Origin: Hyphomicrobium sp.
Lineage (GTDB): Bacteria > Pseudomonadota > Alphaproteobacteria > Rhizobiales > Hyphomicrobiaceae
Direction: 5' to 3'
Length of the DNA: 64,000 nt
Assembly: GCF_009026145.1 (NCBI RefSeq)
Contig: NZ_WBUE01000020.1
Location: forward strand, 1 to 64,000
Part shown: in pieces, positions 1-11,630 of the stretch
Layout: every line of letters begins with the position of its first letter
Numbering within the stretch: position 1 is the stretch's first letter
Notes under the pieces: model-generated
Seen by the model: only the letters and a program-made list of their open reading frames with translations
Told to the model about the DNA's origin: nothing
Databases searched by the model: none
Translations under genes and position numbers: made by a program

Positions 1-119
1 CCCTCTCTCCCCGCGCCCCTTCGGCGGGGAGAGAGGGCGGGGGTGAGGGGCAGCTACGAGCAGCGCCAGATTTTGCCCCTCACCCCGACCTTCTTCCCGT
101 AAACACGGGGAGAGGGGAT
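1..119. repeat. Palindromic interspersed repeat at left edge
   Basis: The stretch is made of nested inverted repeats: a CCCTCTCTCCCCG arm near base 1 pairs with CGGGGAGAGAGGG ending near base 37; GGGTGAGGGGCA (41-52) pairs with TGCCCCTCACCC (74-85); and a third CCCG/CGGGG hairpin follows at 96-110. It looks like a short non-coding palindromic element of the sort scattered through alphaproteobacterial genomes. It may continue left of the window. It is open in the reading frame of the downstream uvrB gene. Confidence 0.7.
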
Positions 120-302
120 AGCGCCGCGCAGCCCCGCCCGAGCTATGACCTCGAAGAGACCCACAAGCCGCTGCCGGCGCTGCGCCAGCAGGGGCCGCGG
201 CCGCCATTCGCCGGCGAGTCGATCGGCAAGTACCTCGATGCGCTGCTGGCGAAGCCCGAGCAGCGCTCCGAGCGCGCGCGCGAAATCCTGCAAAGCCAGC
301 CG

Positions 303-2930
303 ATGCTGGCTACACATCCGCTCGTGTCTGGCGACCAGCCGACGTTCATGCCGCACCGGCCCGAGCGACCGGAGAAATCGGAGGGCGGCATCCGCTTCCG
401 GATCGTCTCCGACTACGAGCCGAAGGGTGACCAACCGACCGCCATCGCCGAGCTGGTCGACGCCATCAACAAACACGAGCGCAGCCAGGTGCTGCTCGGC
501 GTCACCGGCTCGGGCAAGACGTTCACCATGGCCAAGGTGATCGAGGGCACGCAGCGTCCGGCGCTGATCCTCGCCCCCAACAAGACGCTCGCCGCGCAGC
601 TCTACGGCGAGTTCAAGAGCTTCTTTCCCGACAACGCAGTCGAATACTTCGTGTCGTACTACGACTACTACCAGCCGGAAGCGTACGTGCCGCGCACCGA
701 CACCTACATCGAGAAGGAATCCTCGATCAACGAGCAGATCGACCGCATGCGCCACGCGGCGACGCGCGCCCTGCTGGAGCGCGACGACGTGATCATCGTC
801 GCCTCCGTGTCGTGCATCTACGGCATCGGCTCGGTGGAAACCTACACGGCAATGACCTTCACCGTGCAGGTCGGCGAGCGGCTGTCGCGCGACCAGCTCA
901 TCGCCGACCTCGTCGCCCTGCACTATCGGCGCAACGACGCCAACTTCGTGCGCGGCTCGTTCCGCGTGCGCGGCGATACGGTGGAGCTGTTCCCGGCCCA
1001 CTTGGAGGACCGCGCCTGGCGCATCTCGCTGTTCGGCGACGACGTCGAGAGCATCGTCGAGTTCGATCCATTGACGGGGCAAAAGTCGGACGACCTGGCG
1101 CTGGTCAAGATCTACTCCAACTCGCACTACGTGACGCCGAAGCCGACGCTGCAGCAGGCGATCAAGTCGATCAAGACCGAGCTGAAGCAGCGTCTCGACG
1201 AGCTCTACGCCAACGGCAAGCTCCTGGAGGCCCAGCGCCTCGAGCAGCGCACCATCTTCGACATGGAGATGATGGAGGCGACGGGCTCGTGCGCCGGCAT
1301 CGAGAACTACTCGCGCTATCTCACCGGGCGCAAGCCGGGCGAGCCGCCACCGACGCTGTTCGAGTACCTGCCCGACAACGCGCTCGTGTTCGTCGACGAG
1401 AGCCACGTCACGGTGCCGCAGATCGGCGCCATGTTCCGCGGCGACTACCGGCGCAAGGCGACGCTGGCCGAGTACGGCTTCCGCCTGCCCTCGTGCATGG
1501 ACAACCGCCCGCTGCGCTTCGAGGAGTGGGACGCCATGCGCCCGCAGACGGCGTTCGTGTCGGCGACGCCGGGTGGCTGGGAGCTGGAGGAGACGGGCGG
1601 CGCCTTCGTCGAGCAGGTGATCCGCCCCACTGGCCTCACCGATCCGCCGGTGCTGGTGCGCCCGGCCAAGAGCCAGGTCGACGACCTGTTGTTCGAGGTC
1701 AAGGAGACGGCGAAGCGCGGCTACCGTACCCTGGTGACGACGTTGACCAAGCGCATGGCCGAGGACCTCACCGAGTACATGCACGAGGCCGGCGTGCGCG
1801 TGCGCTACATGCACTCGGACATCGAGACGCTGGAGCGCATCGAGATCATCCGCGATTTGCGCCTCGGCGCCTTCGACGTGCTGATCGGCATCAACCTCTT
1901 GCGCGAGGGCCTCGACATCCCCGAGTGCGCGCTGGTCGCCATCCTCGACGCCGACAAGGAAGGCTTCCTGCGCTCGGAGACTTCCCTGGTGCAGACCATC
2001 GGCCGCGCGGCGCGCAACGTCGACGGGCGCGTGATCCTTTATGCCGACACGGTGACCGGCTCGATGGAGCGCGCCATCGCGGAGACCGAGCGGCGGCGCG
2101 AGAAGCAGATCGCATATAACGCCGCCAACGGCATCACGCCGGAGAGCGTGAAGAAGAACATCGCCGACGTGCTGGCTTCCGTCTACGAGCAGGACCACGT
2201 GACGGTCGACATCGGCCTCGCCGACGCGCCGATGGTCGGGCACAACCTCGCCGCCGTGATCGAGGACCTGGAGCGGCGCATGCACGAGGCGGCGGCCGAT
2301 CTCGAGTTCGAGACCGCGGCGCGACTGCGCGACGAGATCAAGCGCCTGCGCGACACCGAGCTCGCCGTCGCCGACGATCCTCTGGCGCGGCAGTCGGAGG
2401 TCGAGGACAAGGCCGGGTCGTTCAAGGGGGAACGCAAGTACGGCCCGAGCGCCAACCTGCCGGCCGGCTCGCGCATTGCTACCGAGTACGAGCCGGTGCA
2501 GCCGACCAACGCACAGTCGACGGCGAAGCCGCTGTCACGCATCAAGAAGCCGTCGCTGGACGACATGGGGCCCGGCACCGACCGCGCTATTCCCCGCCGC
2601 GAAGCGGCCAGCGGCCAAGCGGCCGCCGGGCCCGAGGCCCGCCATCGTGCCGAAGGCGCGTCTCCGACACGACGCGGAGGGCCCGCGCCGCATGGCGCGG
2701 ATCAGCCCATGAGCGAGAAGGGTCTTCCGGCGCGCGCGCCGAGCATCGATCCGCGCGCCAAGGCGGGTGCGTTCGGGGAAGGCGTACGCGGACCGCACAA
2801 GCCGACGCTGGACGAGATGGGCCCGCACGCCATGCTGGCGCGCCCCGCGCGCACCGTCGACGTGCCGACCGAGGCGGAGAAGAAGGGGCGCCGCGGCCGC
2901 CGGCGCAAGACAGGCAGACCGGGGCAGTAG
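303..2930 (+). CDS. uvrB: UvrABC system protein B (excinuclease helicase subunit)
   Basis: This is the damage-verification subunit of nucleotide excision repair. It takes damaged DNA from UvrA and then recruits UvrC. From the ATG at 303 the Walker A motif GVTGSGKT lies at residues 66-73. It is followed by [11 protein letters not shown], the hairpin region [16 protein letters not shown], the DESH box and the C-terminal helicase motifs ([21 protein letters not shown]). A UVR motif ([16 protein letters not shown]) for UvrC binding lies near residue 675. A long low-complexity tail of about 180 residues follows, carrying KPSLDDMGP and KPTLDEMGP. The protein is about 200 residues longer than E. coli UvrB. 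The frame has no stop from 303 back to base 1 and no ATG/GTG/TTG there. Codons 141-302 look protein-like, so the true start may lie outside the window. Confidence 0.97.
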   Translation: MLATHPLVSGDQPTFMPHRPERPEKSEGGIRFRIVSDYEPKGDQPTAIAELVDAINKHERSQVLLGVTGSGKTFTMAKVIEGTQRPALILAPNKTLAAQLYGEFKSFFPDNAVEYFVSYYDYYQPEAYVPRTDTYIEKESSINEQIDRMRHAATRALLERDDVIIVASVSCIYGIGSVETYTAMTFTVQVGERLSRDQLIADLVALHYRRNDANFVRGSFRVRGDTVELFPAHLEDRAWRISLFGDDVESIVEFDPLTGQKSDDLALVKIYSNSHYVTPKPTLQQAIKSIKTELKQRLDELYANGKLLEAQRLEQRTIFDMEMMEATGSCAGIENYSRYLTGRKPGEPPPTLFEYLPDNALVFVDESHVTVPQIGAMFRGDYRRKATLAEYGFRLPSCMDNRPLRFEEWDAMRPQTAFVSATPGGWELEETGGAFVEQVIRPTGLTDPPVLVRPAKSQVDDLLFEVKETAKRGYRTLVTTLTKRMAEDLTEYMHEAGVRVRYMHSDIETLERIEIIRDLRLGAFDVLIGINLLREGLDIPECALVAILDADKEGFLRSETSLVQTIGRAARNVDGRVILYADTVTGSMERAIAETERRREKQIAYNAANGITPESVKKNIADVLASVYEQDHVTVDIGLADAPMVGHNLAAVIEDLERRMHEAAADLEFETAARLRDEIKRLRDTELAVADDPLARQSEVEDKAGSFKGERKYGPSANLPAGSRIATEYEPVQPTNAQSTAKPLSRIKKPSLDDMGPGTDRAIPRREAASGQAAAGPEARHRAEGASPTRRGGPAPHGADQPMSEKGLPARAPSIDPRAKAGAFGEGVRGPHKPTLDEMGPHAMLARPARTVDVPTEAEKKGRRGRRRKTGRPGQ

Positions 2931-3326
2931 CTACGCGGGAGAAAACTTCCACCACGCGAGTGCCAGGGCGGCGACAGGCAGCAGAGCCGGCAGGCCGACC
3001 GTCGCCGCCGCCTTGAGCGCCAAAAGCGCGCTGGCCTTGTCAGGCGGCGCGACAAGTCCCGTCACCGCGACCAACAGAGCACCGACGAGCCAGGCGCCGG
3101 CGTTCGCCATCAGCAACCAGCGCGGGGCGGTCTTGCGCGGGTTCATGAAGCCCGCCACGGCGCCGAGCAGCGAGGCGAGCGCAAGAACGCATGCGGCGAT
3201 GAACAGGAGCTGGGCGCGCTGCGGCTGTCCGCCGCCCATGAACATGACGAGTTGCAGGAAGAGGAAGGAGAAGGCGAGGCCTACGACGCCGCCGAGCACA
3301 CCAAGCGTGGCATAGAGCAACCGCAT
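2931..3326 (-). CDS. Hypothetical four-helix inner-membrane protein
   Basis: I do not recognise a family. About 131 residues carry four hydrophobic stretches (near residues 2-30, 42-62, 72-92 and 100-122) with short polar loops, and the C-terminus (WWKFSPA) is in the cytoplasm or periplasm depending on topology. The start at 3326 is preferred because GGGGAG precedes it; a longer frame begins at 3368 without a ribosome site. Its stop codon abuts the uvrB stop, so the two genes are exactly convergent. Confidence 0.65.
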   Translation of the reverse strand: MRLLYATLGVLGGVVGLAFSFLFLQLVMFMGGGQPQRAQLLFIAACVLALASLLGAVAGFMNPRKTAPRWLLMANAGAWLVGALLVAVTGLVAPPDKASALLALKAAATVGLPALLPVAALALAWWKFSPA

Positions 3327-3428
3327 CCGGCAAAATGCTCCCCACGCCTGTATAGCGGTGGAGCGCATCGGCGGACAAGGCGCGATCTCGCCGGATGTGA
3401 CAGGGGCATTAGCGGCGACGAGCCGTGC

Positions 3429-3668
3429 TCAGTCGTTGCGGGCGGCGGTGCAGCGTGCGCAGCCGCAGGATAATGAGTGCGCTTGCGTGTCGGCGCTGCA
3501 GGCCGTGGTCTCCTGCATGGACTTCGCCGAGGCGGAGGCGACGCCCGAGTGGGCGGCTGCAGGCGATGCGGTCGCTTGGCCCTGCTCGGCAAACGCAACA
3601 GCGGGCACGCTGACCCAGCCGCCGGTGGCGAGCACGGCTCCAACCAGCACTGACGCGGACGACTTCAT
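3429..3668 (-). CDS. Small exported cysteine-containing protein
   Basis: 79 residues. A typical signal peptide occupies residues 1-27, with likely cleavage after AVAFA. The mature part is rich in Ala, Ser and Thr, and ends in a cysteine cluster (SCGCARC). AGGGAG lies 8 bases before the ATG, which supports translation. No family is recognised. The Cys-x-Cys-x2-Cys tail could bind metal or form disulfides, but this is a guess. It probably has its own promoter in the A+T-richer stretch at 3690-3720. Confidence 0.55.
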   Translation of the reverse strand: MKSSASVLVGAVLATGGWVSVPAVAFAEQGQATASPAAAHSGVASASAKSMQETTACSADTQAHSLSCGCARCTAARND

Positions 3669-3748
3669 GATTGTGCTCCCTTGTCGCTGCCGACCGTTCG
3701 GATGCTATAACATCCGAAATATGGCGACTTTCCAGCGCCCATGGCCGC

Positions 3749-4297
3749 CTAGGTACGCGGCCTGGCGAGGATGCGGTTCTGCATCAGCGACCTGACCCCG
3801 CGCCACCAGGCGTAGTTGGCGCCCATGCGCAAGCCGGTGAAGTAGTTGGCGACGGGCGCGCCCGTGCCGGCGTCGAAGAACTGCACGAGCAGCGTGTACT
3901 CGGTACGGTTGATCCGAGTGAGCGTTCCGATCACAGCCTGGTCGGCACCCAGCTTCCGGGTGATAGGACCAACGCAACCACCGCAAGCGCGCATCTTGTG
4001 CGCCTTCACCGGCTCGTCCGGCGCGCCGCTCGTATCGACGATGCTGTAGCGGCCCGACTCGCCAAGCAGGCGCCTCGCCTCCTGCGTCGCTTGCTCGAGG
4101 TAAGCGGCATCGCGCTCATCCGGCGCAATGATGCCGCCGCCGGCACTGAAGTCCTCCAGCTCGAAGGCGTAGACGGCCACCTTGATGGGCTGCGGTTCCA
4201 TACTGAGCGCCATATCGATGCGCGCGACGACCGACAGCGCGGCGCAGGCACACGCCAGCAGCGCGCGAAGGGGTAATGTAGAGGCTGCACGTGCCAT
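3749..4297 (-). CDS. Exported DUF2380/DUF3280-type protein
   Basis: 182 residues with a hydrophobic N-terminus (about 1-32) resembling a signal peptide. The start of the mature domain (IKVAVYAFELEDFSAGGG), ARRLLGESGRYSIVD, the pair of cysteines in RACGGC, and the closing TGLRMGANYAWWRG match my memory of the rhizobial DUF2380/DUF3280 family of predicted secreted proteins. The function of that family is unknown. The cysteines at CGGC may form a disulfide. GAGGT precedes the ATG at a suitable distance. The gene stands alone, with about 160 bases to the next gene on the same strand. Confidence 0.7.
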   Translation of the reverse strand: MARAASTLPLRALLACACAALSVVARIDMALSMEPQPIKVAVYAFELEDFSAGGGIIAPDERDAAYLEQATQEARRLLGESGRYSIVDTSGAPDEPVKAHKMRACGGCVGPITRKLGADQAVIGTLTRINRTEYTLLVQFFDAGTGAPVANYFTGLRMGANYAWWRGVRSLMQNRILARPRT

Positions 4298-4458
4298 GGG
4301 GGAAACCTCGCTGCTGCGTGCCTTCGTTGGCCCATCGGTTTGCGGCAGCGGGGCCGAGCCTCACATAGACGATTGCCCGAGCGCACCAAGGCAAATCGCC
4401 CGCCGAGGACGGGCAATTTTCCTAGGTGCTCGATTGAAAGCGGTCGTCGCCGGTGGCG

Positions 4459-5451
4459 CTACTGCACGGGCGCTGGTGTCAGGTTCGCGACCGAGGCCGG
4501 CGCCGGGGCGATGTCGTACATCCGGTCGAGCGTCGCATGATCGGATGACGTCTTGCGCAACGAGTACAGGTACTCGTCGACGAACGGCCGCGGCATGCCG
4601 AGCCGGCCGCGTCCGCGCGCGTCCGCCTTGGCACGCATGCCGTCGAGGCCGGTGGCGAGATGCTCCATGCAGGTGACGCGCGAGAAGATCATCTCCTTGA
4701 TGTCCCCGCGCGGCCGGCATACCTCGCCGTAGCCGTTGCGCACCTCGGCGCCGGCATGCGCCGGGAAGTACAGCGCTTCGGTGCCGCCGCTGCGCTTCTT
4801 CCTGTTCTGCTTTTGGCTGCCCCAGAAGCAGATCATGTCGCGGCCGTCCACCTCTCGGCGGCCGGTGTAGACGACCTGATGCCCCTTCTCGGAGGCGCCG
4901 ACGTTGTCGTTCCAGAAGATCTTCAGGAAGTCGCCGGGACGTGCATAGGCGAGCTTGTCGTCGCGAAAGCTCATGCCGGTGCCGGTGTGTTTCAAGAAGG
5001 CGGCGACGCCGGCGCCGTTGGCATTGAAGATCCAGAACGGGCCCTGGCCGTCGACCAGCTGCGTGCCGTCCGGCAAGCGCCGCCTGACCTCGAGCGCGCG
5101 CAGTTGGTCGGGGGTGAGGCTGATCCTGCCGCCGTTCTGCAGCACCGCGACGAGGTGACTATAGAGCGCGTACGTGGCGCTGGTGCAGTGGGACGGATGC
5201 CCGTCGTAGACGCGCAGCTCCCAGCGGCCGCCGCCGACGTTGTGCGCCTGCACGGCCGGCGCCACGAAGTCGGAGCCGATGCTGTAGCCGCCGCCGGTGG
5301 GAAGCTCGCGGATGATGTCGAGGATCATGCGATTGTAGTCGACGCCGACGCACGTGCGCGGCTCCGCTTGGGCGCCGAGCGATGTCGCGGCGAGCGCGAA
5401 CGCAGCGATTGCGGCGCCAATAAACCTTGTCGCCGAGGATGCGATCCTCAT
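4459..5451 (-). CDS. Exported protein, possible papain-fold (NlpC/P60- or CHAP-like) hydrolase
   Basis: 330 residues from the ATG at 5451. This start is chosen because residues 1-30 then form a signal peptide ending in GAQA; a longer frame starts at 5496. The segment HCTSATYALYSHL has a Cys at the head of a helix, and EKGHQVVYTG has a His at the start of a strand. This is the order expected of an NlpC/P60- or CHAP-type cysteine hydrolase, which would act on the cell wall. WNDN lies between them. The assignment rests on motif order only. The C-terminal 60 residues look unstructured. Confidence 0.6.
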   Translation of the reverse strand: MRIASSATRFIGAAIAAFALAATSLGAQAEPRTCVGVDYNRMILDIIRELPTGGGYSIGSDFVAPAVQAHNVGGGRWELRVYDGHPSHCTSATYALYSHLVAVLQNGGRISLTPDQLRALEVRRRLPDGTQLVDGQGPFWIFNANGAGVAAFLKHTGTGMSFRDDKLAYARPGDFLKIFWNDNVGASEKGHQVVYTGRREVDGRDMICFWGSQKQNRKKRSGGTEALYFPAHAGAEVRNGYGEVCRPRGDIKEMIFSRVTCMEHLATGLDGMRAKADARGRGRLGMPRPFVDEYLYSLRKTSSDHATLDRMYDIAPAPASVANLTPAPVQ

Positions 5452-5650
5452 GCTGGGAAGTTCCCCCGAATTGCCTGTCCTCGCGCCTATATGCACCCCT
5501 TCCTGGGCACGATAGCGGCACTCGCGCGCGGCGAGTCGTCTCGCTTTTGCTCGTTCTGATATTCTGTGCGGCGGTGTGGCGCGGAAGCGTCAGCTAGATT
5601 GAAGCCAGCCCAGCAAAATCGGGCCCGGCCAATATTGCATGAGGACGAAC

Positions 5651-6085
5651 ATGCGCCATCGCTTGAAGCTCGCAGCACTGCTCGTAGGCAGCGCAACTAC
5701 GGGAGCGCACGCCTTGCTGGCTCCTGAGTACTACCGCAAGGCGCGTGCCGAGGCGGCGTATCACGTGCAGGTCGCCATTACACGCGTAGTGGCGCCCGCT
5801 TCAGGTGCGGGCGCGTGCAGCGTGGAAGGGACGATCGCGGAGATCTTCAGGGACACTCCGAGCAAGCTCGCCGAAGGCATGCCGATCAGCTTCCCCATCG
5901 CCTGTCATCTCCCCGGCGAGATGGTGCCCATCGGCGGCACGATATGGACCGACACCGAGGCGCTGATGCACGCCAAGTACATCGAGGTCTATCTCGTCGC
6001 CGACGGCGCGGGCTACGAGACGGCTCTGTCGCAGTCGCGGATTATCGACGAGCCCTCTCCGATGCCGCAGCTACCCGTCGACTGA
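5651..6085 (+). CDS. Hypothetical exported protein
   Basis: About 144 residues with a signal peptide (cleavage near AHA). The mature protein has a strand-rich look (AYHVQVAITRVVAP, SVEGTIAEIFRDTP, KYIEVYLVADG) and two cysteines that could pair. No family is recognised. The start at 5651 is preferred over the upstream in-frame ATG at 5639, because GAGGA lies 5 bases before it and the signal peptide then starts cleanly. Confidence 0.6.
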   Translation: MRHRLKLAALLVGSATTGAHALLAPEYYRKARAEAAYHVQVAITRVVAPASGAGACSVEGTIAEIFRDTPSKLAEGMPISFPIACHLPGEMVPIGGTIWTDTEALMHAKYIEVYLVADGAGYETALSQSRIIDEPSPMPQLPVD

Positions 6086-6180
6086 CGCAGCGCAGGGGGA
6101 CAGACATGGGAATCGGTGCGACACTTTGACTTGCCAGCAATGGTCCGCGCGCTTACCTTTGCAGGTGAGGTAAGCGCACG

Positions 6181-6462
6181 GTGAGCGCCATGACAGAAAC
6201 CTGCACACGCGAGATTTCCAAGGCCGAGGTCGAACGTTTTCTCTACGGCAAGCACATCACCGCCTGCCCTGCCTGCGGACGCTTCCGCTCCCAGTGCGAT
6301 CTCGATGTACAGGCCATCACCTGCCAGCGTCCGGCATCGGCCGGAGCATCCGCCACGCCGGTAGACGTGCTGATGGTCGTCTGCCAGAACTGCGGGGCCA
6401 TCCAGTTTCACGAGCGCACCGTCATCGCCAAGTGGCTCGACTGCCAGCGCCGCGTGAAATGA
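6181..6462 (+). CDS. Small zinc-ribbon-like protein
   Basis: 93 residues from GTG 6181, or 90 from ATG 6190; spacing to the purine-rich GAGGTAAG favours neither clearly. Two knuckles, [11 protein letters not shown] and CQNCG, are separated by about 45 residues, as in a treble-clef or zinc-ribbon fold. The rest is a short beta-rich domain ([18 protein letters not shown]). The function is unknown; a nucleic-acid or protein-binding role is an inference from the zinc knuckles. A lone gene upstream of the FKBP gene on the same strand, 55 bases apart. Confidence 0.6.
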   Translation: MSAMTETCTREISKAEVERFLYGKHITACPACGRFRSQCDLDVQAITCQRPASAGASATPVDVLMVVCQNCGAIQFHERTVIAKWLDCQRRVK

Positions 6463-6517
6463 CAGGGCAGCCGTCGCGCAGTCGCTAGCTCCCATCACGA
6501 ACAACCGGAGGAAACGT

Positions 6518-6976
6518 ATGGCCGCTTTTCCGCGTGGAGGCGCCGCCTTGGCCCTCGCGCTCATTGCTTCGCTCGGCACCTTTATCGGCGCCGCCTCCCT
6601 CCCCGCTCTCGCACAAGAAGGAAAGACCATGACCACGCCCTCCGGCCTAACCATCGCCGACAGCAAGGTCGGCAGCGGCGCCGAGGCGCGCCCGGGGAAC
6701 ACGTGCGTGATGCACTACACCGGTTGGCTGTACGAGAATGGCGCCAAGGGTGCCAAGTTCGACTCCTCGCTCGATCGCGGGGAGCCATTCGAGTTCGGTC
6801 TCGGCCAGGGGCAGGTGATCAAGGGCTGGGACGAGGGCGTCGCCGGCATGAAGGTCGGCGGCAAGCGCACGCTCATCATCCCGCCGCAGCTCGGCTACGG
6901 CGCGCGCGGCGCCGGCGGCGTCATTCCGCCCAACGCGACGCTGCTGTTCGACGTCGAGCTGCTCGAGGTGAAGTGA
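6518..6976 (+). CDS. Exported FKBP-type peptidyl-prolyl isomerase
   Basis: This enzyme catalyses cis-trans isomerisation of X-Pro bonds in folding proteins, here in the periplasm. 152 residues: a signal peptide at about 1-32 (ending ALAQ), then one FKBP domain. The expected pocket residues are present: Tyr67 (MHYTGW), Phe81-Asp82 (KFDSS), Val100-Ile101 ([10 protein letters not shown]), Trp104, Tyr127 (LGYGARG) and Phe144 (LLFDVELL). CGGAGGAAACGT precedes the ATG, a strong ribosome site. There is no sign of an operon. Confidence 0.93.
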   Translation: MAAFPRGGAALALALIASLGTFIGAASLPALAQEGKTMTTPSGLTIADSKVGSGAEARPGNTCVMHYTGWLYENGAKGAKFDSSLDRGEPFEFGLGQGQVIKGWDEGVAGMKVGGKRTLIIPPQLGYGARGAGGVIPPNATLLFDVELLEVK

Positions 6977-7086
6977 AGCGGGGGCCGCGGTCGCGGGCTG
7001 TTCCTACCGGAACGGCTCGCTGACCCAGACAGGGCTATCGGGTGGGCCACGGCTGCACGGCGCAGCCGACAGAAGAGGCTCCGCCC

Positions 7087-7359
7087 ATGTCACGCATCAT
7101 GAACTGGATCGAGCGCGACAGCGCGCGCACCGACGAAATTCTCGCTAGCCGTCCGACGCTGTGGATCATCATCCGAACGCTAGCCGGCGTGCTCGTCTCG
7201 GTGAAGGGCGTCGCGCTGACGATGCACGCCGCGCACGCCTGGCATTACGCGCTGGCGCCATTGCTGTTCGTCGGCGGCATCATGCTCGCCTTCGAAAGCA
7301 CCAAGATTCTCCTGGAGCGCGTGCAGACACGCACGCCGAGCGCTATCGAGCACGAGTAG
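7087..7359 (+). CDS. Hypothetical two-helix membrane protein
   Basis: 90 residues from the ATG at 7087; an upstream in-frame ATG at 7042 would add an unlikely N-terminus, and AGAAGAGG precedes 7087. Two hydrophobic segments (about 24-44 and 51-70) give a hairpin topology with both charged ends on the same side, probably the cytoplasm. The family is unknown. Confidence 0.6.
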   Translation: MSRIMNWIERDSARTDEILASRPTLWIIIRTLAGVLVSVKGVALTMHAAHAWHYALAPLLFVGGIMLAFESTKILLERVQTRTPSAIEHE

Positions 7360-7372
7360 CAGAAGGATCCGC

Positions 7373-7666
7373 TCACTTCAGCGGGCCGCGGTCGCAGTTG
7401 TCGCCACAGCCGATCGGGTACCCCCAGGCCGGGAAGTACGGCGGCTGGATGTAGTAAGGCCGCGGCCGGCGCATCTCCCAGGCGGGGCGCCAGTCACCCG
7501 AGTTGTAATAGGGATAGTAGCGCGGCGGCTCGTAGACGTAGGGGTAGCGATCCGGTGCATCCGGGTCCTTGTCACGCCAGAACCACCCGGCCTCGGCGGG
7601 CGCAGGCATGAAGAGACCAGCCGTGAGAGCCAAGCCGATAGCGGCAAACGCTGTCTTCAATTGCAT
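7373..7666 (-). CDS. Small exported Tyr/Pro-rich protein
   Basis: 97 residues from the ATG at 7666, which gives a clean signal peptide (cleavage near AEA, before GWFW). The mature part is dominated by Tyr, Pro, Arg and Trp (YPYVYEPPRYYPYY, RPRPYYIQPPYFP), with a CGDNC motif near the end. Such small Tyr/Pro-rich secreted proteins are common and uncharacterised in Hyphomicrobiales. It converges on the preceding gene, with 13 bases between stops. Confidence 0.6.
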   Translation of the reverse strand: MQLKTAFAAIGLALTAGLFMPAPAEAGWFWRDKDPDAPDRYPYVYEPPRYYPYYNSGDWRPAWEMRRPRPYYIQPPYFPAWGYPIGCGDNCDRGPLK

Positions 7667-7789
7667 ATGACACCCCTGAATCGTCAAACCTTAGGCGATT
7701 CCGCCGAACCGGCACAATGACCGCCGGGACGCACCCCGCACCTAAAATAGCGCGCGGAAATCTCAGACGTTTCTCCGCACGCTTGGGGG

Positions 7790-8416
7790 TCAGAGGATGG
7801 CCAGGGCGGCAATCACGGCCGCGGCGCACAGGATGACGAGCGGCTCGGTGAGGTTGGCGAGCGCGCCGGCCATCAGCGCCGCGTGACTGAGCCCCTCGCG
7901 CTCGATGGCCAGCAGCGCACGGTCGCGCTCGTCGATCTCGCTCATCACGGCGTCGGCGTGCGCGCGCGTGCAGGCGCCTGCGAAGTGAACGCGCAGCGGC
8001 ACGAAGACATAGCGCGTTCCCTTGAGGGCCGTCTCGAGATCGAAATCGGGCTCGCAGGGGACGTCTTCGAATTGACGGCGCACCGCCGGCGAGGGGATCT
8101 GCCGGTGATGGACGGTGACGAAGGCGCGGTAGAGCTCCAACAGCGAGGGCTTGTCGGTACGCGCGATGTCGGCGGCGACACGATCGCAGCCTCCGCTCCA
8201 CAATGCCGACTCCGGGTCGGGCTCGCAGGTCATGCGCACGGCGTAGCCGGACGGCAGGTCGAGGCGCCCCTGGCGGTCGCTGATTTGGATAGCCAGCGAG
8301 ACGCCTGCAACGGCCAGCGCGGCGGCGGCGAGCAGCCGCCAGTGCCGCCGCAATTCGCCCGCCAGCACAGTGGCCAAGGCGGCCACCCTCCCCCTGACGC
8401 TGCTGCCGACTGCCAT
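7790..8416 (-). CDS. Hypothetical membrane-anchored protein
   Basis: 208 residues. A basic N-terminus is followed by one transmembrane helix (about 27-46), a periplasmic domain with four cysteines (MTCEPDPES, GGCDRVAAD, DVPCEPDFD, AGACTRA) that could form two disulfides, and a C-terminal hydrophobic segment (about 188-208) ending at the stop. No family is recognised. The paired cysteines and the helix at each end suggest an extracytoplasmic loop domain. Confidence 0.55.
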   Translation of the reverse strand: MAVGSSVRGRVAALATVLAGELRRHWRLLAAAALAVAGVSLAIQISDRQGRLDLPSGYAVRMTCEPDPESALWSGGCDRVAADIARTDKPSLLELYRAFVTVHHRQIPSPAVRRQFEDVPCEPDFDLETALKGTRYVFVPLRVHFAGACTRAHADAVMSEIDERDRALLAIEREGLSHAALMAGALANLTEPLVILCAAAVIAALAIL

Positions 8417-8770
8417 TTGCCACCGTCCCTGTTGCCGCCACTCCTAGCGCAGCCGCTGCTTATCCGTCGATGGTATAAGACGCTCAGGTGCAAAGGTTGA
8501 AATCGCATCGCTTTTACGTTTGTGGGACGGCGGGTTAACCAGGCGGTGCGGGGGCAGACCGTCAGCCGCCGGACGTTTTTCACTGGATATCCGGTAACGA
8601 ATAAGGCACTGATCGCCGCTTACGGATTGTCGCAGCAAGCGACGCCGCAACCAGGGCATTTGAACCCGCCCGCGGCGCAGCGGCTCGTGATCGATTTCTC
8701 AGAGCGGAGCGGTGCGCGCTGGCGCCCTCGGATATGCATCTTCCGTGAGCCACCAGACACCGATCGAGCG
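8417..8770. other. 354-base gap with no gene
   Basis: Divergent spacer between the membrane-anchored protein and the SnoaL-like protein. It is A+T-richer around 8455-8525 and 8575-8625, where promoters for both genes could lie. The downstream frame is open from 8522, but that part has no convincing start or protein-like composition. I see no repeat or RNA gene. Confidence 0.4.
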
Positions 8771-9184
8771 ATGGATACGGCCATACTTCTGCAGAACATT
8801 TACCGATGCTTTCGCGAGAAGCGGCTCGCCGACGTCATTGAGCTGCTCAGCGACGACTTCAAGTTCAAAGCACAATTACCGGATGACCCCCTCGACGGGG
8901 GCAAGCGTCCGCGCAGCCGCGCCGAGCTCGCCTTGATGGTTCACAGGTCGATGGAGGAGTACGACATCCTCACCTTCGAGCCTGGGCATATCATCGTCGC
9001 CGACGGCCTCGCCTCAGCACAGGCCGAGGTGAAGTTTCGTCACAAGAAGTCGGGCAAGGTCCTCGAGACGCGATTCTTCCACGACTGGCGCGTCGCCGAC
9101 GGAAAGGCCTGCGAGCTCGAGCAGCGTCACGACATCGAGCAGCTCAAGGCGTTCGCCAGGAGCCTCGAAGACGCCAGCTCGTGA
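8771..9184 (+). CDS. SnoaL/NTF2-like fold protein
   Basis: 137 residues from the ATG at 8771; a longer frame exists upstream but looks non-coding. The pattern ILLQNIYRCFREKRLADVIELLSDDFKF followed by strands ending in EAQ/KFRHKKSGKVLETRFFHDWRV is that of the SnoaL-like or ketosteroid-isomerase-like superfamily. These cone-shaped domains bind small molecules or assist protein binding, so an enzymatic role cannot be deduced. A lone gene 270 bases upstream of the mutase gene. Confidence 0.7.
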   Translation: MDTAILLQNIYRCFREKRLADVIELLSDDFKFKAQLPDDPLDGGKRPRSRAELALMVHRSMEEYDILTFEPGHIIVADGLASAQAEVKFRHKKSGKVLETRFFHDWRVADGKACELEQRHDIEQLKAFARSLEDASS

Positions 9185-9455
9185 CACACGAGCCCGCCCT
9201 GGGTCGGCAGTATCGGGTTTTGGTCCCCGGACCTGACGTGCCCCGCCCCTGCGGCTGGCTGCCCAAGCCTCCCGCCGGCGCCCTCGCCCTGAAGCTGGCA
9301 TCCCCACGCAGGCGGTTGGCCAGAAGCAGAAAATTGAGCAGACTTAACCCTCCCGACGGCGACGCCGCGTCCCGGCGCAAAGCTGCGGGGTTCTGCTATG
9401 CTGAATATGGTGAGCGCGCTCCGGCGCTCAGGACATCGATATTGCAAGGCAAAGA

Positions 9456-11630
<2,175 letters not shown>

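Noticed and set aside
54..2285. A 743-codon open frame antisense to uvrB
   Set aside because: It mirrors the G+C-rich codon pattern of uvrB and its translation is low-complexity His/Arg/Leu; uvrB is certain.
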